Position numbers and translations under genes: made by a program | Part shown: piece after piece, positions 26,155-34,150 of the stretch | Position numbering within the stretch: the first letter of the stretch is position 1 | How the letters are laid out: every line of letters starts with the position of its first letter | The notes under the pieces: model-generated | Databases searched by the model: none | What the model was told of the DNA's origin: nothing | The model's input: the letters and a program-made list of their open reading frames with translations, nothing else | NCBI RefSeq assembly: GCF_000013645.1 | Contig: NC_007952.1 | Location: 2,976,001 to 3,040,000 of the forward strand | Direction: 5' to 3' | DNA: 64,000 nucleotides | From: Paraburkholderia xenovorans LB400 | GTDB taxonomy: Bacteria; Pseudomonadota; Gammaproteobacteria; Burkholderiales; Burkholderiaceae

Positions 26155-26979
26155 ATGGATCACTCGCACGCGTCCTTCAACGCCTATATGAAGTTTCTTG
26201 CCGGGCCGCCCGCGGACGGTACGCCCGTTGTGCTGGAAACGGCCAATGCGCTGTCGCTGCACTTCGATCTGCTGGCCACGCAGAGCTTCATGTCCCGGCG
26301 CGATCCGCACAAACTCGTGCTCGGCTATACCCGCACAATGATGGGATTTCTTTTGCTGAAGCCCACGCCCAGCAGAATTTCCATGATCGGTCTGGGTGGA
26401 GGGTCGCTGGCCAAGTTCTGTTACCGGCATCTTCCGGACACACGGATAGTGGCCATCGAAATCGACCCCGCCGTGATCGCGCTGCGCGACACGTTCCATA
26501 TCCCGCCGGACAACGAGCGATTCGAGGTGATCTGTGCGGACGGAGCGGAATACGTCAGGAGCGGCGACGCGCGCCCTGACGTGATTCTGGTGGATGGCTT
26601 TCTGGCACACGGCATGCCCGCGCAGTTGGGTAACGCAGCGTTTTACTCGGCGTGCCACGCGCGGCTTGCGGACGATGGAGTGCTCGTCGCCAATTTCGTC
26701 GAGGACGACCCTCTCATTCCCTATTATCTGGAAGAGGCGCGTTCAGCGTTTGGTGACTCGCTCTCCATTTTTATGGCAGAGGACAGTTGCAATTACACGA
26801 TGTTTGCATGGAAGGGAGCGGCGAAGCTTCCGTCCCGGGATGCACTACTCGCACGTGCGCGCACCCTTGCAACGGACCATCCGCTGAACCTGCTCGCGAC
26901 CGCGCGCCGACTGAAGCAAGGCACGAGTCTCGCCATGAACTGGAGATCTGAACAGAATTCTGAGCCGGGCGAGTGCTGA
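26155..26979 (+). CDS. Spermidine-synthase-like protein, paralogue 1
   Basis: A 274-residue Rossmann-fold protein of the spermidine synthase superfamily without the usual N-terminal beta-domain. Landmarks are GYTRTMMGFLLLKP (58-70), the nucleoside loop GLGGGSL (79-85), the acidic IEID (101-104), the adenine-side ADGAEY (128-133) and LVDGF (145-149). True aminopropyltransferases have GGGDG and D-(S/C)-(S/T)-D-P at the second and last sites; here they are GGGSL and VDGF, so two key acids are missing and polyamine synthesis is doubtful. It may bind SAM or a related nucleoside. It is divergent from rpoD with a conserved palindrome between them. Paralogues lie at 27441 and 30340. Confidence 0.8.
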   Translation: MDHSHASFNAYMKFLAGPPADGTPVVLETANALSLHFDLLATQSFMSRRDPHKLVLGYTRTMMGFLLLKPTPSRISMIGLGGGSLAKFCYRHLPDTRIVAIEIDPAVIALRDTFHIPPDNERFEVICADGAEYVRSGDARPDVILVDGFLAHGMPAQLGNAAFYSACHARLADDGVLVANFVEDDPLIPYYLEEARSAFGDSLSIFMAEDSCNYTMFAWKGAAKLPSRDALLARARTLATDHPLNLLATARRLKQGTSLAMNWRSEQNSEPGEC

Positions 26980-27063
26980 CAGCGACGGTGCAGTCGCCAC
27001 CCGCGCGCGACGACGCGAAGCGACTCTCAAGGATCAGGGTGGGAACTTGAAAACTGCCCTGAT

Positions 27064-27261
27064 TCAGGCAGTTTTGCGGCGTGGACGCGCACCAATGGCG
27101 CTCTTTGTCTTGTAGCTGACGCCGTGCTGCTCAAGGTAATCGCGGATCAATTGCCGAACCACCTGCGAGGGCGTCAGGTCCTGCGCTGCGCACAGTTTCT
27201 CGAACGCTTCCTTCTTCACAGGATCGATTAAAATCGTGAGCCGAGCGCTTTTCGTTTCCAT
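27064..27261 (-). CDS. Ribbon-helix-helix (CopG/Arc-like) protein
   Basis: A 65-residue RHH protein. ARLTILIDPVKKEAFEKLCAAQ (strand plus helix 1) and LTPSQVVRQLIRDYLEQHG (helix 2) fit the CopG/Arc fold, followed by a basic tail (RPRRKTA). It could be an autoregulator, a ParD-like antitoxin or a stand-alone repressor; no toxin gene adjoins it. The upstream sequence (ATTATAATCAAATTAA on its strand) is AT-rich and may carry a -10 element and operator. It lies 179 bp downstream of spermidine-synthase-like paralogue 2 on the same strand and is a candidate regulator of this region. Confidence 0.75.
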   Translation of the reverse strand: METKSARLTILIDPVKKEAFEKLCAAQDLTPSQVVRQLIRDYLEQHGVSYKTKSAIGARPRRKTA

Positions 27262-27440
27262 GACGGGCAGAGTCCAGATATGTTAATTTGATTATAATAC
27301 ATGGCGGCTCCCGAGTCATCTTCGCGCCATCAAGGCGCCGCCCTCGTTGCCGCGTCCTGCCGTCCTTCCGCAAGAGCGCACCCGCTCGAACCGTCCGGTC
27401 CGCAGAGATGAAACCGTCTGCGAATAGCGGACAACTTCAC

Positions 27441-28214
27441 TCAAGCCGTCCGTCCATATCGACTCCAGTTGAATTTTTTGCCGTATTCGATGCGCGTGGC
27501 CGTGGCGTGGAGATTGACCGCGTGCCGCGCCTGAAGCGCGCGCGCCCGATCGAGCATTGCGGCGAATGACGGAAGTCCACCCGCTCCTTTCCACGCAAAA
27601 ACGGTGACGTTGTGCTCGCTACCTTCAGACGGCGCCAGAGCAACCGCGCCGGCAAACACCTCCCAGAGCGCGCGGAGGTAGCGGTGGAAGTCGGGTTCGT
27701 CCGTCACCAGATTGGCCACCAGCACGCCGTCGTCGCTCAGTCTGCGGCGACAGGCTTCGTAGAACGCGCTGCTGCCCAACCTAGCCGGCAGGCCGTCCGC
27801 ATTGAAGCCATCCACCAGCAGCACGTCGGGCCGGTGACCCGGCACGGCGACATACTGCGCACCATCTGCGCAGACCACTGTGAAACGCCCGTCGTCGCGC
27901 GGCACGTGAAAATGGTCACGCAGCGCGATGACATCGGGATTGATTTCGATCGCGGTGATGGCGGTGTCCGGCAAATGGCGATAGCAGTATTTCGCCAGCG
28001 AACCGCCGCCCAGACCGATCATTGAAATACGGCATGGGGACGGCCGGAACAGCAGAAAGCCCATCATGGTCCGCGTGTAACCCAACGCGAGCGCATACGG
28101 ATCGTGCCGCAACATCGTGCTCTGGACGCCACGCGCGTCGAAGTACAACGACACCACCTGGTCGTTTTCAATCACCAGTGGCTTGTTCGGATTTCTCTTT
28201 CCTATCTTGAGCAT
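27441..28214 (-). CDS. Spermidine-synthase-like protein, paralogue 2
   Basis: A 257-residue close relative of the gene at 26155. It shares GYTRTMMGFLLFRPSP, ISMIGLGGGSLAKYCYRHLPDT, IEINPDVIALRDHFHVP, CADGAQY and LLVDGFNADGLPARLGSSAFY nearly residue for residue. It likewise lacks the second Asp of GGGDG and the DxxDP motif of aminopropyltransferases. It is the third gene of a minus-strand unit after a thioredoxin-fold-like gene and an HPr-like gene (70 bp gap). Same-strand neighbours and the palindrome at 29172 suggest control shared with the other two paralogues. Confidence 0.8.
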   Translation of the reverse strand: MLKIGKRNPNKPLVIENDQVVSLYFDARGVQSTMLRHDPYALALGYTRTMMGFLLFRPSPCRISMIGLGGGSLAKYCYRHLPDTAITAIEINPDVIALRDHFHVPRDDGRFTVVCADGAQYVAVPGHRPDVLLVDGFNADGLPARLGSSAFYEACRRRLSDDGVLVANLVTDEPDFHRYLRALWEVFAGAVALAPSEGSEHNVTVFAWKGAGGLPSFAAMLDRARALQARHAVNLHATATRIEYGKKFNWSRYGRTA

Positions 28215-28284
28215 GATCGGCTGTGAGTCGTGGCGTGATCAGTTGGCGAGTGCGCGTGGAGTGGAGTGCCCCGCCTGAAGCGGA

Positions 28285-28548
28285 TCAGGAGGACACCTGC
28301 GCATGCAGAACCGCGGACAGGGCCTCCAGCGCGGCGATTTCGTCGGGCCCCGTAATCAGGATGCGTACGAGCGTGCCTCGCCTCACCCGAAGGGACATGA
28401 CGGACATGACGTCCTTGCCGTTCACGGACCGGCCGTTCGCCATGCAGACGATATCGCTGGCAAACCGGGCAGCACTCACCGCGAGCCTCGCCGATTCGTG
28501 CCCGTTCAGCCCCCACCGGCCATTTATCTGAATCGATGCCTCGACCAA
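28285..28548 (-). CDS. HPr-like phosphocarrier with altered phosphorylation sites
   Basis: An 87-residue HPr-fold protein. With the TTG start at 28548 (preceded by AAAGGGGGG) the alignment to HPr is exact: GRWGLNGHESARL replaces the active-site GLHARPA, putting Asn at position 15 where HPr has the phosphorylated His. NGKDVMSVMSL puts Asp at position 46 where HPr has the regulatory Ser. FASDIVC, GTLVRILITGPDE and AALEAL complete the fold. It cannot carry phosphate in the usual way and may mimic the Ser46-phosphorylated state, like Crh, which also lacks His15. His17 is two residues away and might substitute. It lies between the thioredoxin-like gene and paralogue 2. Its function is unknown. Confidence 0.75.
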   Translation of the reverse strand: MVEASIQINGRWGLNGHESARLAVSAARFASDIVCMANGRSVNGKDVMSVMSLRVRRGTLVRILITGPDEIAALEALSAVLHAQVSS

Positions 28549-28612
28549 CCCACCCCCCTTTGCACGTAAACCGTCACAGCCGGCGCCCTGCGCCCGGACA
28601 CCATCGCAGCAC

Positions 28613-29059
28613 TCAATGCATGGAGCTTGCGGCCCTCTGTGCAAGGAAAGCGCGTAACTGCGGGTCCCATTCGTCGTCCCGCACCGCAATGTCGACGGTA
28701 CCGAGCCGCTTCATATCGCGATCCAGATGAACCGCCCGAAGCGATTTTGGACGCAGTGGAGCACGAAAGAACTTGCCGTCGTCGTCCAGAAACAGACAGG
28801 GCCGCTGCCTGTATCGCGCCCCGAAAAGCGAGGTCGTGTCGTGGACATGACGGGCCGATTCCTTCTGATAGACGAAAATGACATTGATCCCGCAATCTTC
28901 CAGGCTGTCGCAGATGTCCGAGAACCGGTACAGCATCTGAAATCCCCGCTCGCCTGCCCTGCCCACACCGATGACAATCAGTCCGTGACGGCCCATCAGG
29001 TCTCGCAAGAACCGGTGCGTGTAGTCATGGGACAAAAGCGAAATACTGGTGTCAATCAC
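28613..29059 (-). CDS. Thioredoxin-fold-like protein of unknown function
   Basis: A 148-residue protein. The GTG at 29059 is chosen because GGAGGGG precedes it by 7 bp; a TTG at 29140 would be longer but lacks a good site. HGLIVIGVGRAGERGFQMLYRF, INVIFVYQKESA and RPCLFLDDDGKFFRAP follow the strand-helix order of peroxiredoxin/AhpC-like proteins, but the CxxC or peroxidatic Cys position reads GRAGERG. The cysteines present (DICDSLEDCG) lie in the first helix instead. It may be a non-catalytic or atypical redoxin. It is the first gene of the unit with the HPr-like gene and paralogue 2, and the 7-3-7 palindrome lies 113 bp upstream. Confidence 0.6.
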   Translation of the reverse strand: MIDTSISLLSHDYTHRFLRDLMGRHGLIVIGVGRAGERGFQMLYRFSDICDSLEDCGINVIFVYQKESARHVHDTTSLFGARYRQRPCLFLDDDGKFFRAPLRPKSLRAVHLDRDMKRLGTVDIAVRDDEWDPQLRAFLAQRAASSMH

Positions 29060-29148
29060 GTCAATTCCCCTCCAACGCAGCGCCGCCCGTCTCACACGAT
29101 CCCGGCATTCAGGTTCGGAAACATGAAGGGCGCCGGTCAATATCCAGC

Positions 29149-29155
29149 ATTATCA
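29149..29155. promoter_or_regulatory. Extra ATTATCA half-site
   Basis: A single ATTATCA half-site 17 bp from the complete palindrome at 29172-29188, on the side nearer the gene. It could be a secondary contact of the same regulator; chance occurrence is possible. Confidence 0.3.
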
Positions 29156-29171
29156 TTGTAGCGCACTCTGA

Positions 29172-29188
29172 TGATGATCTTATTATCA
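29172..29188. promoter_or_regulatory. Palindrome TGATGAT-CTT-ATTATCA (site 2)
   Basis: Second copy of the 7-3-7 motif, with one mismatch between arms. It is followed by TAAT, as at site 1. It lies 113 bp upstream of the minus-strand unit that starts at 29059. The next gene to the right ends at 29286, so only that unit is a plausible target. Confidence 0.6.
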
Positions 29189-29285
29189 TAATATGTGCAT
29201 CAACGTCAGGTAGACCGTTGCCACCCTGACGATGGCCTCGGGCACGGCGAGCGGGAGCGTCAGAAGGCCGCAGCCAGCCACCGCG

Positions 29286-30047
29286 CTAGCGATCGAGCCG
29301 ATAGATCCGTCCGCGCAGATCGTCGATCAGCGGCACGATCGCCAGCGCGATCAATAGTGCAGCGAGCGGCGTGGTCGCCGCGTACCCCACATGCCTGAAG
29401 CCCACCGCGCCCGTGAGTCCGCCAACGAGGAACAGGGCCAGCATCGTCCCGTGCACTTTCAGCTTCGCGCGATTCGCCAGCACGCTGGGCGCGGCGATGT
29501 CATCGCGCGAGGAATTCCAGTAGAAGAGCTTGCCGAGCTCGATGCCGATATCGGTCACGATGCCCGTCATGTGAGTGGTACGGATTTCCGCACCGGACAG
29601 CTTGGTGATCATGGCGTTTTGCAAACCCATGATGAAGCAAAGGAGTACGACGGTTGCCGGCACGAACAGCGTTTCCCACAAGGCGAGGTGACTGCCGAGC
29701 AGCCCGAAACACAGAAGCAGGCTGGCTTCGATCAGCAGCGGCAAAGCATACTGGCTATTCAGCCGCCTGCGCCGCCCCCAGTTGACGAGCACCGCCGAAC
29801 AGGCGGCGCCCAGCAGAAACGAGATCAGCGACCCGGCGCCCGCCAGGACCAGTGAAAAGTCGCCCAATGCAGCCTGGTCGGCAATCGCGGATACCACGCC
29901 GCTCATATGCGACGTGTATTGCTTCACCGCGAGAAAACCGCCGGCATTCGTCGCGCCGGCCACGAACGCAAGCGAAAAACCGAGCTGCCGGTCGCCCCTG
30001 ACAGTCCGGTCCTTCCCCGTGAGGGTCCGGAAATAGTCTGCTGGCAT
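29286..30047 (-). CDS. DUF1275 (YoaK-like) membrane protein
   Basis: A 253-residue integral membrane protein of about six hydrophobic spans, with the DUF1275 landmarks LAFVAGATNAGGFLAVKQYTSHMSGVV near the start and GLQNAMITKLSG and RTTHMTGIVTDIGIELG in the middle. The family's function is not known. The start at 30047 (MPADYFRTLTGKD) is preferred, since the 58 upstream in-frame residues are not family-like. It is divergent from paralogue 3 and the Hyf-like operon, with the palindrome at 30241 between them, 194 bp from this start. It may or may not belong to the same regulon. Confidence 0.88.
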   Translation of the reverse strand: MPADYFRTLTGKDRTVRGDRQLGFSLAFVAGATNAGGFLAVKQYTSHMSGVVSAIADQAALGDFSLVLAGAGSLISFLLGAACSAVLVNWGRRRRLNSQYALPLLIEASLLLCFGLLGSHLALWETLFVPATVVLLCFIMGLQNAMITKLSGAEIRTTHMTGIVTDIGIELGKLFYWNSSRDDIAAPSVLANRAKLKVHGTMLALFLVGGLTGAVGFRHVGYAATTPLAALLIALAIVPLIDDLRGRIYRLDR

Positions 30048-30240
30048 CAGGTATCGACTCCCGTGGTTGCATGCGCCGAGCCGCGCCGGTTCAAGCGGGA
30101 GCCGGTGCGGCAAGCTGTTTCTGAAATTCCATGCGTAGGTGAGGCCCGCGCTGTCAATGCCCCGGAAGGACGCGGCGCCGTTTTTCCGCGGATGTCGCCG
30201 CAGCGGCATCGGTGGAACCATCTCGATAAAGCTGCTAGGA

Positions 30241-30257
30241 TGATAACGCCATTATCA
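30241..30257. promoter_or_regulatory. Palindrome TGATAAC-GCC-ATTATCA (site 3)
   Basis: Third copy of the 7-3-7 motif, one mismatch between arms, again followed by TAA. It lies 83 bp upstream of the start of paralogue 3, the first gene of the Hyf-like operon, within the 292-bp gap to the divergent DUF1275 gene. Confidence 0.65.
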
Positions 30258-30339
30258 TAAACTGGTAACCCGATGCACCTTCCGGCCCGGCAGATTCAAC
30301 GCGGATACCCGGCCCAGGCAGTTTCCGGAGACGATTGAT

Positions 30340-31173
30340 TTGTCGGCCAATCACCATCACTTCAGGCAGGCGCTGGCGGAACTGTTGAAAGGGCCGCCCG
30401 GAAATCCCGTACCCGTGGTAAGCGACGGGTTGCGCACCCGGTCGCTGCGCTTCGGTCCATTGGGCATACAAAGCTCGATGCGCAAGCGCGACCCGTTCGA
30501 GCTCGACCTCCCGTACACGCGGGCCATGATGACCTTCGGGCTCTTCCACCCCGCGCCGCAAGACATCCTGATCGTGGGGCTGGGCGGAGGATCGTTGTCC
30601 AAATACTGCTTCCGGAAGTTTCCCTCGGCGCGGGTCACTACGGTCGAAATCGACGCGAACGTGATCGCGCTGCGTGAACGTTTTTTCGTCCCGCCCGATT
30701 CGGCAAGATTCCGCATCGTGCATGCGGACGCGGCGGCGTATCTGTCGGACAGCACGGGCATCGCGGACGTGATCCTGCTCGACGGCTTCGACGCAACGGG
30801 TCTGCCCGCCGCCCTGTCCAGCCAGTCCTTTTACGATTCCTGCCGTGCGGCGCTGCGCGACAAAGGGGTTCTCGTGTCAAACCTGCTGAACAATGACGTC
30901 CGGCTCACCACGCACCTCGCCCGGATGCGCCGGGCGTGCGACGCAAACCTGCTCCGCACCACGGCGCAGTGCGGGGCTAACGTCATTGCTCTTGGCCTCA
31001 AGCGGAGAACCGTGCCGGCGTGGGACGACCTTCATGCCCGCGCGAAGGCCCTGACGACATCGCTGGGTCTCGACCTGTGTCGCCACGTCAAAAGAATGGA
31101 ACATCATTACCGGGAGGAGTCTCTTTCGGGATACCCTTCATCCGGCGAGCCTGCCGTCGAACACGACATCTGA
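30340..31173 (+). CDS. Spermidine-synthase-like protein, paralogue 3
   Basis: A 277-residue, more divergent member of the same family: PYTRAMMTFGLFHPAP, ILIVGLGGGSLSKYCFRKFP, VEIDANVIALRERFFVP, HADAAAY (the Asp-Gly of the other two is Asp-Ala) and ILLDGFDATGLPAALSSQSFY. The aminopropyltransferase acids GGGDG and DxxDP are absent here too. The start is a TTG at 30340 with CGGAG 9 bp before it. The stop lies only 20 bp before hyfB, so this protein is probably made together with the Hyf-like membrane complex, an association that points to a role other than polyamine synthesis. Confidence 0.8.
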   Translation: MSANHHHFRQALAELLKGPPGNPVPVVSDGLRTRSLRFGPLGIQSSMRKRDPFELDLPYTRAMMTFGLFHPAPQDILIVGLGGGSLSKYCFRKFPSARVTTVEIDANVIALRERFFVPPDSARFRIVHADAAAYLSDSTGIADVILLDGFDATGLPAALSSQSFYDSCRAALRDKGVLVSNLLNNDVRLTTHLARMRRACDANLLRTTAQCGANVIALGLKRRTVPAWDDLHARAKALTTSLGLDLCRHVKRMEHHYREESLSGYPSSGEPAVEHDI

Positions 31174-31193
31174 CAGTCCCGGAGACTACGGCG

Positions 31194-33203
31194 ATGGAAC
31201 ACCTGCTGGTCATCCACTACGTACTGCTGGTCATCGTGGGCTGGCTGGCCGTCAGCGTTCTGGGGCTCGCCGGCCTGCGACGGACGCGCGTGGTAGCGCA
31301 CGGGCTGTTTCCGGTCGGCGCAGTGTTTGGCCTGGCTCTGTTCGGGCTGGGCCTGACCGGCGTTTTCGCCGGTCCGCAGGAAATCATCCTGCCGCTCGGG
31401 TTGCCCGAGCTCCCTTTTCATCTCCGGCTGGATGGCCTGTCGGCGTATTTCCTCGCGGTGCTCGGCATGGTGAGCACGGGCGTGAGCGCGTTCTCCGCCG
31501 GTTATTTCCGCAAGGGTGAAGGCACGCCGCCCGGCTTACTCTGCTTCGAATACCACGTGTGCCTCGCGAGCATGGCGACGCTGTTACTGGCAGACGACGC
31601 GTACAGCTTCATGGTCGCGTGGGAAACGATGACCGTGTCGGCAGTTTTCCTTGTCATGACCAATCACCGCATCGCGGAGATCCGTCGAGCCGCTTACCTC
31701 TACTTCCTGATCTCCCATGTCGGCGCGCTGGCGCTCCTGCTGTGTTTCGGCCTGCTGCAAGCCAATACCGGCGACTATACGTTCGCCAACATGCGCCAAC
31801 AGCATCTCGACGTATTCTGGGCCTCCGCGGCATTCCTGCTGGCGCTATTCGGCTTCGGCGCAAAGGCGGGTGTGTTCCCCCTGCATGTGTGGCTACCCGA
31901 GGCTCATCCGGCCGCGCCGTCACCGGTGTCCGCCCTCATGAGCGGCTTTATCCTGAAGGCGGGACTCTACGGCATTCTGCGCACGGTATTCGACCTGCTG
32001 CATGTCCAGCTGTGGTGGTGGGGAGTCTTCGTGCTGGCGCTCGGACTCTTCACCGCCCTGTTCGGCGTCGTGTTCAGCGCGATCCAGACAGACATGAAGC
32101 GGCTGCTCGCCTATTCGTCGATCGATAACATCGGCCTGATGTTCGTCAGCATGGGACTGGCGATCCTGTTTCGCGCGTACGGCATGAACACGCTCGCCGC
32201 GCTCTCGTTGACGGCGCTGTTCTACCAGATCGCCAGCCATGCGACGTTCAAAAGCCTGCTGTTTCTCGGCACGGGTTCCGTGCTGCATGCCACCGGCGAA
32301 CGCAATCTCGGCCGGCTGGGCGGATTGATCCGCGTGATGCCGTGGACCGCATGGGCGGCGCTCGTGGGCGCGTTTGCGAGCGCCGGGCTGCCGCCGTTGA
32401 GCGGCTTCGTCTCCGAATGGCTGTTGCTGCAGAGCTTTCTGTTCACGCCGGGCTTGCCGAACCCGTTCCTGAACATGGTGGTGCCGCTGGTCGCGGCGCT
32501 GATCGCGCTGGTAGCCGCGCTAGCGGGCTATACGATGGTGAAGTTCTTCGGCATTGTCTTTCTGGGTCAACCGAGAGAGACGAAGCTGGCGCAAGCGCGC
32601 GACGCGAGCCGTTGGGAGCGCGTCGGCTTCGTCTGGCTGGCGGCGATATGCGTGTTGCTCGGGCTGCTGCCGGTGCAGTTCGTGGCCGTGCTGGACCGCG
32701 TCACCCGTATGCTGGTGGGAACCGGCATCGGCGAGGCCGTGGCGCGCAATGGCTGGCTGCTGCTCGCGCCCACCAGCGTAGACCGGGCCAGCTATATGCC
32801 GGCGGTTTTTCTGCTGTTTTTCTGCGCGTGCTGCGGGCTCGCCTGGCTGCTGGTCCGCCGCCTCTACCACGGGCGCCTGAGGCGCGCGGCGCCGTGGGCC
32901 TGCGGCTATCCGTTCGTGACCGCGCGCATGCAGGACACCGCCGAAGGGTTCGGGCAACCCATCCGCGAAATCTTCACGCCGCTATTCAAAATCGAGCGCC
33001 GGCTTCCTTCGCCGTTCGACTCACACCCGGTGTACAGCGTCACCGTGACGGACCGCGCGTGGACCCTGATCTATGCGCCGCTGGAACGGCTGATCATGCG
33101 CATCGCGGCATTGGCCGGGCGGCTTCAGACCGGCCGCATTGCCATGTACCTGATGCATAGCTTCATCGTGCTGATCGTGCTGCTGATGCTGGTGAGACGA
33201 TGA
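31194..33203 (+). CDS. hyfB: Hydrogenase-4 subunit B-like antiporter-type subunit
   Basis: A 669-residue polytopic membrane protein of the NuoL/MrpA/HyfB family, a proton- or ion-pumping module. Typical are the lysine helix region (FGFGAKAGVFPLHVWLPEAHPAAPSPVSALMSG) and the MKRLLAYSSIDNIGLM segment. It has the long C-terminal extension seen in HyfB, with the APWACGYPF motif. The ATG at 31194 follows GGAG. It is the second gene of the operon after paralogue 3 and overlaps hyfC by 4 bp. Confidence 0.93.
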   Translation: MEHLLVIHYVLLVIVGWLAVSVLGLAGLRRTRVVAHGLFPVGAVFGLALFGLGLTGVFAGPQEIILPLGLPELPFHLRLDGLSAYFLAVLGMVSTGVSAFSAGYFRKGEGTPPGLLCFEYHVCLASMATLLLADDAYSFMVAWETMTVSAVFLVMTNHRIAEIRRAAYLYFLISHVGALALLLCFGLLQANTGDYTFANMRQQHLDVFWASAAFLLALFGFGAKAGVFPLHVWLPEAHPAAPSPVSALMSGFILKAGLYGILRTVFDLLHVQLWWWGVFVLALGLFTALFGVVFSAIQTDMKRLLAYSSIDNIGLMFVSMGLAILFRAYGMNTLAALSLTALFYQIASHATFKSLLFLGTGSVLHATGERNLGRLGGLIRVMPWTAWAALVGAFASAGLPPLSGFVSEWLLLQSFLFTPGLPNPFLNMVVPLVAALIALVAALAGYTMVKFFGIVFLGQPRETKLAQARDASRWERVGFVWLAAICVLLGLLPVQFVAVLDRVTRMLVGTGIGEAVARNGWLLLAPTSVDRASYMPAVFLLFFCACCGLAWLLVRRLYHGRLRRAAPWACGYPFVTARMQDTAEGFGQPIREIFTPLFKIERRLPSPFDSHPVYSVTVTDRAWTLIYAPLERLIMRIAALAGRLQTGRIAMYLMHSFIVLIVLLMLVRR

Positions 33204-34150
33204 TCACGCTCTCCGGACTGATCTCGCAGGGGCTCGAAATCCTGCTTGCGCTGGCGGCCGCTCCGCTGCTCACGGGCTGGGTCAACATGTGCCGCGCCCG
33301 CTTGCAAAACCGCCGCGCGCCGAGCATCTGGCAGCCGTACCGCATGCTTCACAAGCTGTTCAACAAGGAGTCCGTGGTCGCCGGCCACGCGAGCCCGATA
33401 TTCCGTGGCGCGCCGTATGTGGTCTGGGCATGCATGACACTCGCCTGCGCGATCGTGCCGACGCTCTCCACCGACCTGCCGCTCTCGCCTGCCGCGGACG
33501 CCATCGCGCTGGTCGGCCTGTTCGCGCTGGCCCGTGTGACGCTTTCGCTGGCCGCGATGGATATCGGCACCGCGTTCGGCACGCTCGGCGCGCGCCGCGA
33601 AATGCTGGTGGGCTTCCTCGCGGAACCCGCGTTGCTGATGGTCCTGTTCTCGGCATCGCTGATCACGCAGTCCACCTTGCTGACCAGCATCGTGGCCACG
33701 CTCAGTCACCGCGAACTGGCCATCTATCCGAGCCTTGCCTTCGCGGGCATCGCGTTCACGATGGTGTCGCTCGCCGAGAACGCGCGTCTGCCTGTCGATA
33801 ACCCGACCACCCATCTCGAACTCACGATGATCCACGAGGCGTTGATCCTCGAATATTCGGGCCGCCATCTCGCGCTGATGGAATGGGCCGCGAGTCTCAA
33901 GCTGTTCGCGTACTCGTGTATCGGCGTTGCGCTGTTCATTCCGTGGGGGATTGCCGAGGCAGGCAATCCGACGGCGCTGCTGTTCGCGATCCCCGCGCTC
34001 TTCGTCAAGCTTCTGGTGGGCGGCGCGGCGCTCGCGATAGTCGAGACGAGCAACGCGAAGATGCGCATTTTCCGCGTCCCCGAGTTTCTCGCCACGGCCT
34101 TCCTGCTGGCCGTCATCGGGATGCTCGTTCATTTTCTGCTGGGGGCATGA
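33200..34150 (+). CDS. hyfC: Hydrogenase-4 subunit C-like (NuoH family)
   Basis: A 316-residue membrane protein of the NuoH/HycD/HyfC family, which links the hydrophilic arm to the membrane arm. WVNMCRARLQNRRAPSIWQPYRMLHKLFNKE is the conserved cytoplasmic loop, and LAENARLPVDNPTTHLELTMIHEALILEYSG is the acidic loop that corresponds to the quinone-site region of NuoH. About eight membrane spans can be seen. The ATG overlaps the hyfB stop by 4 bp and hyfE starts immediately after its stop, consistent with coupled translation. Confidence 0.93.
   Translation: MITLSGLISQGLEILLALAAAPLLTGWVNMCRARLQNRRAPSIWQPYRMLHKLFNKESVVAGHASPIFRGAPYVVWACMTLACAIVPTLSTDLPLSPAADAIALVGLFALARVTLSLAAMDIGTAFGTLGARREMLVGFLAEPALLMVLFSASLITQSTLLTSIVATLSHRELAIYPSLAFAGIAFTMVSLAENARLPVDNPTTHLELTMIHEALILEYSGRHLALMEWAASLKLFAYSCIGVALFIPWGIAEAGNPTALLFAIPALFVKLLVGGAALAIVETSNAKMRIFRVPEFLATAFLLAVIGMLVHFLLGA

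Noticed and set aside
27064..27261. A toxin-antitoxin pair
   Set aside because: The RHH protein is antitoxin-like, but no adjacent small toxin gene is found on either side.
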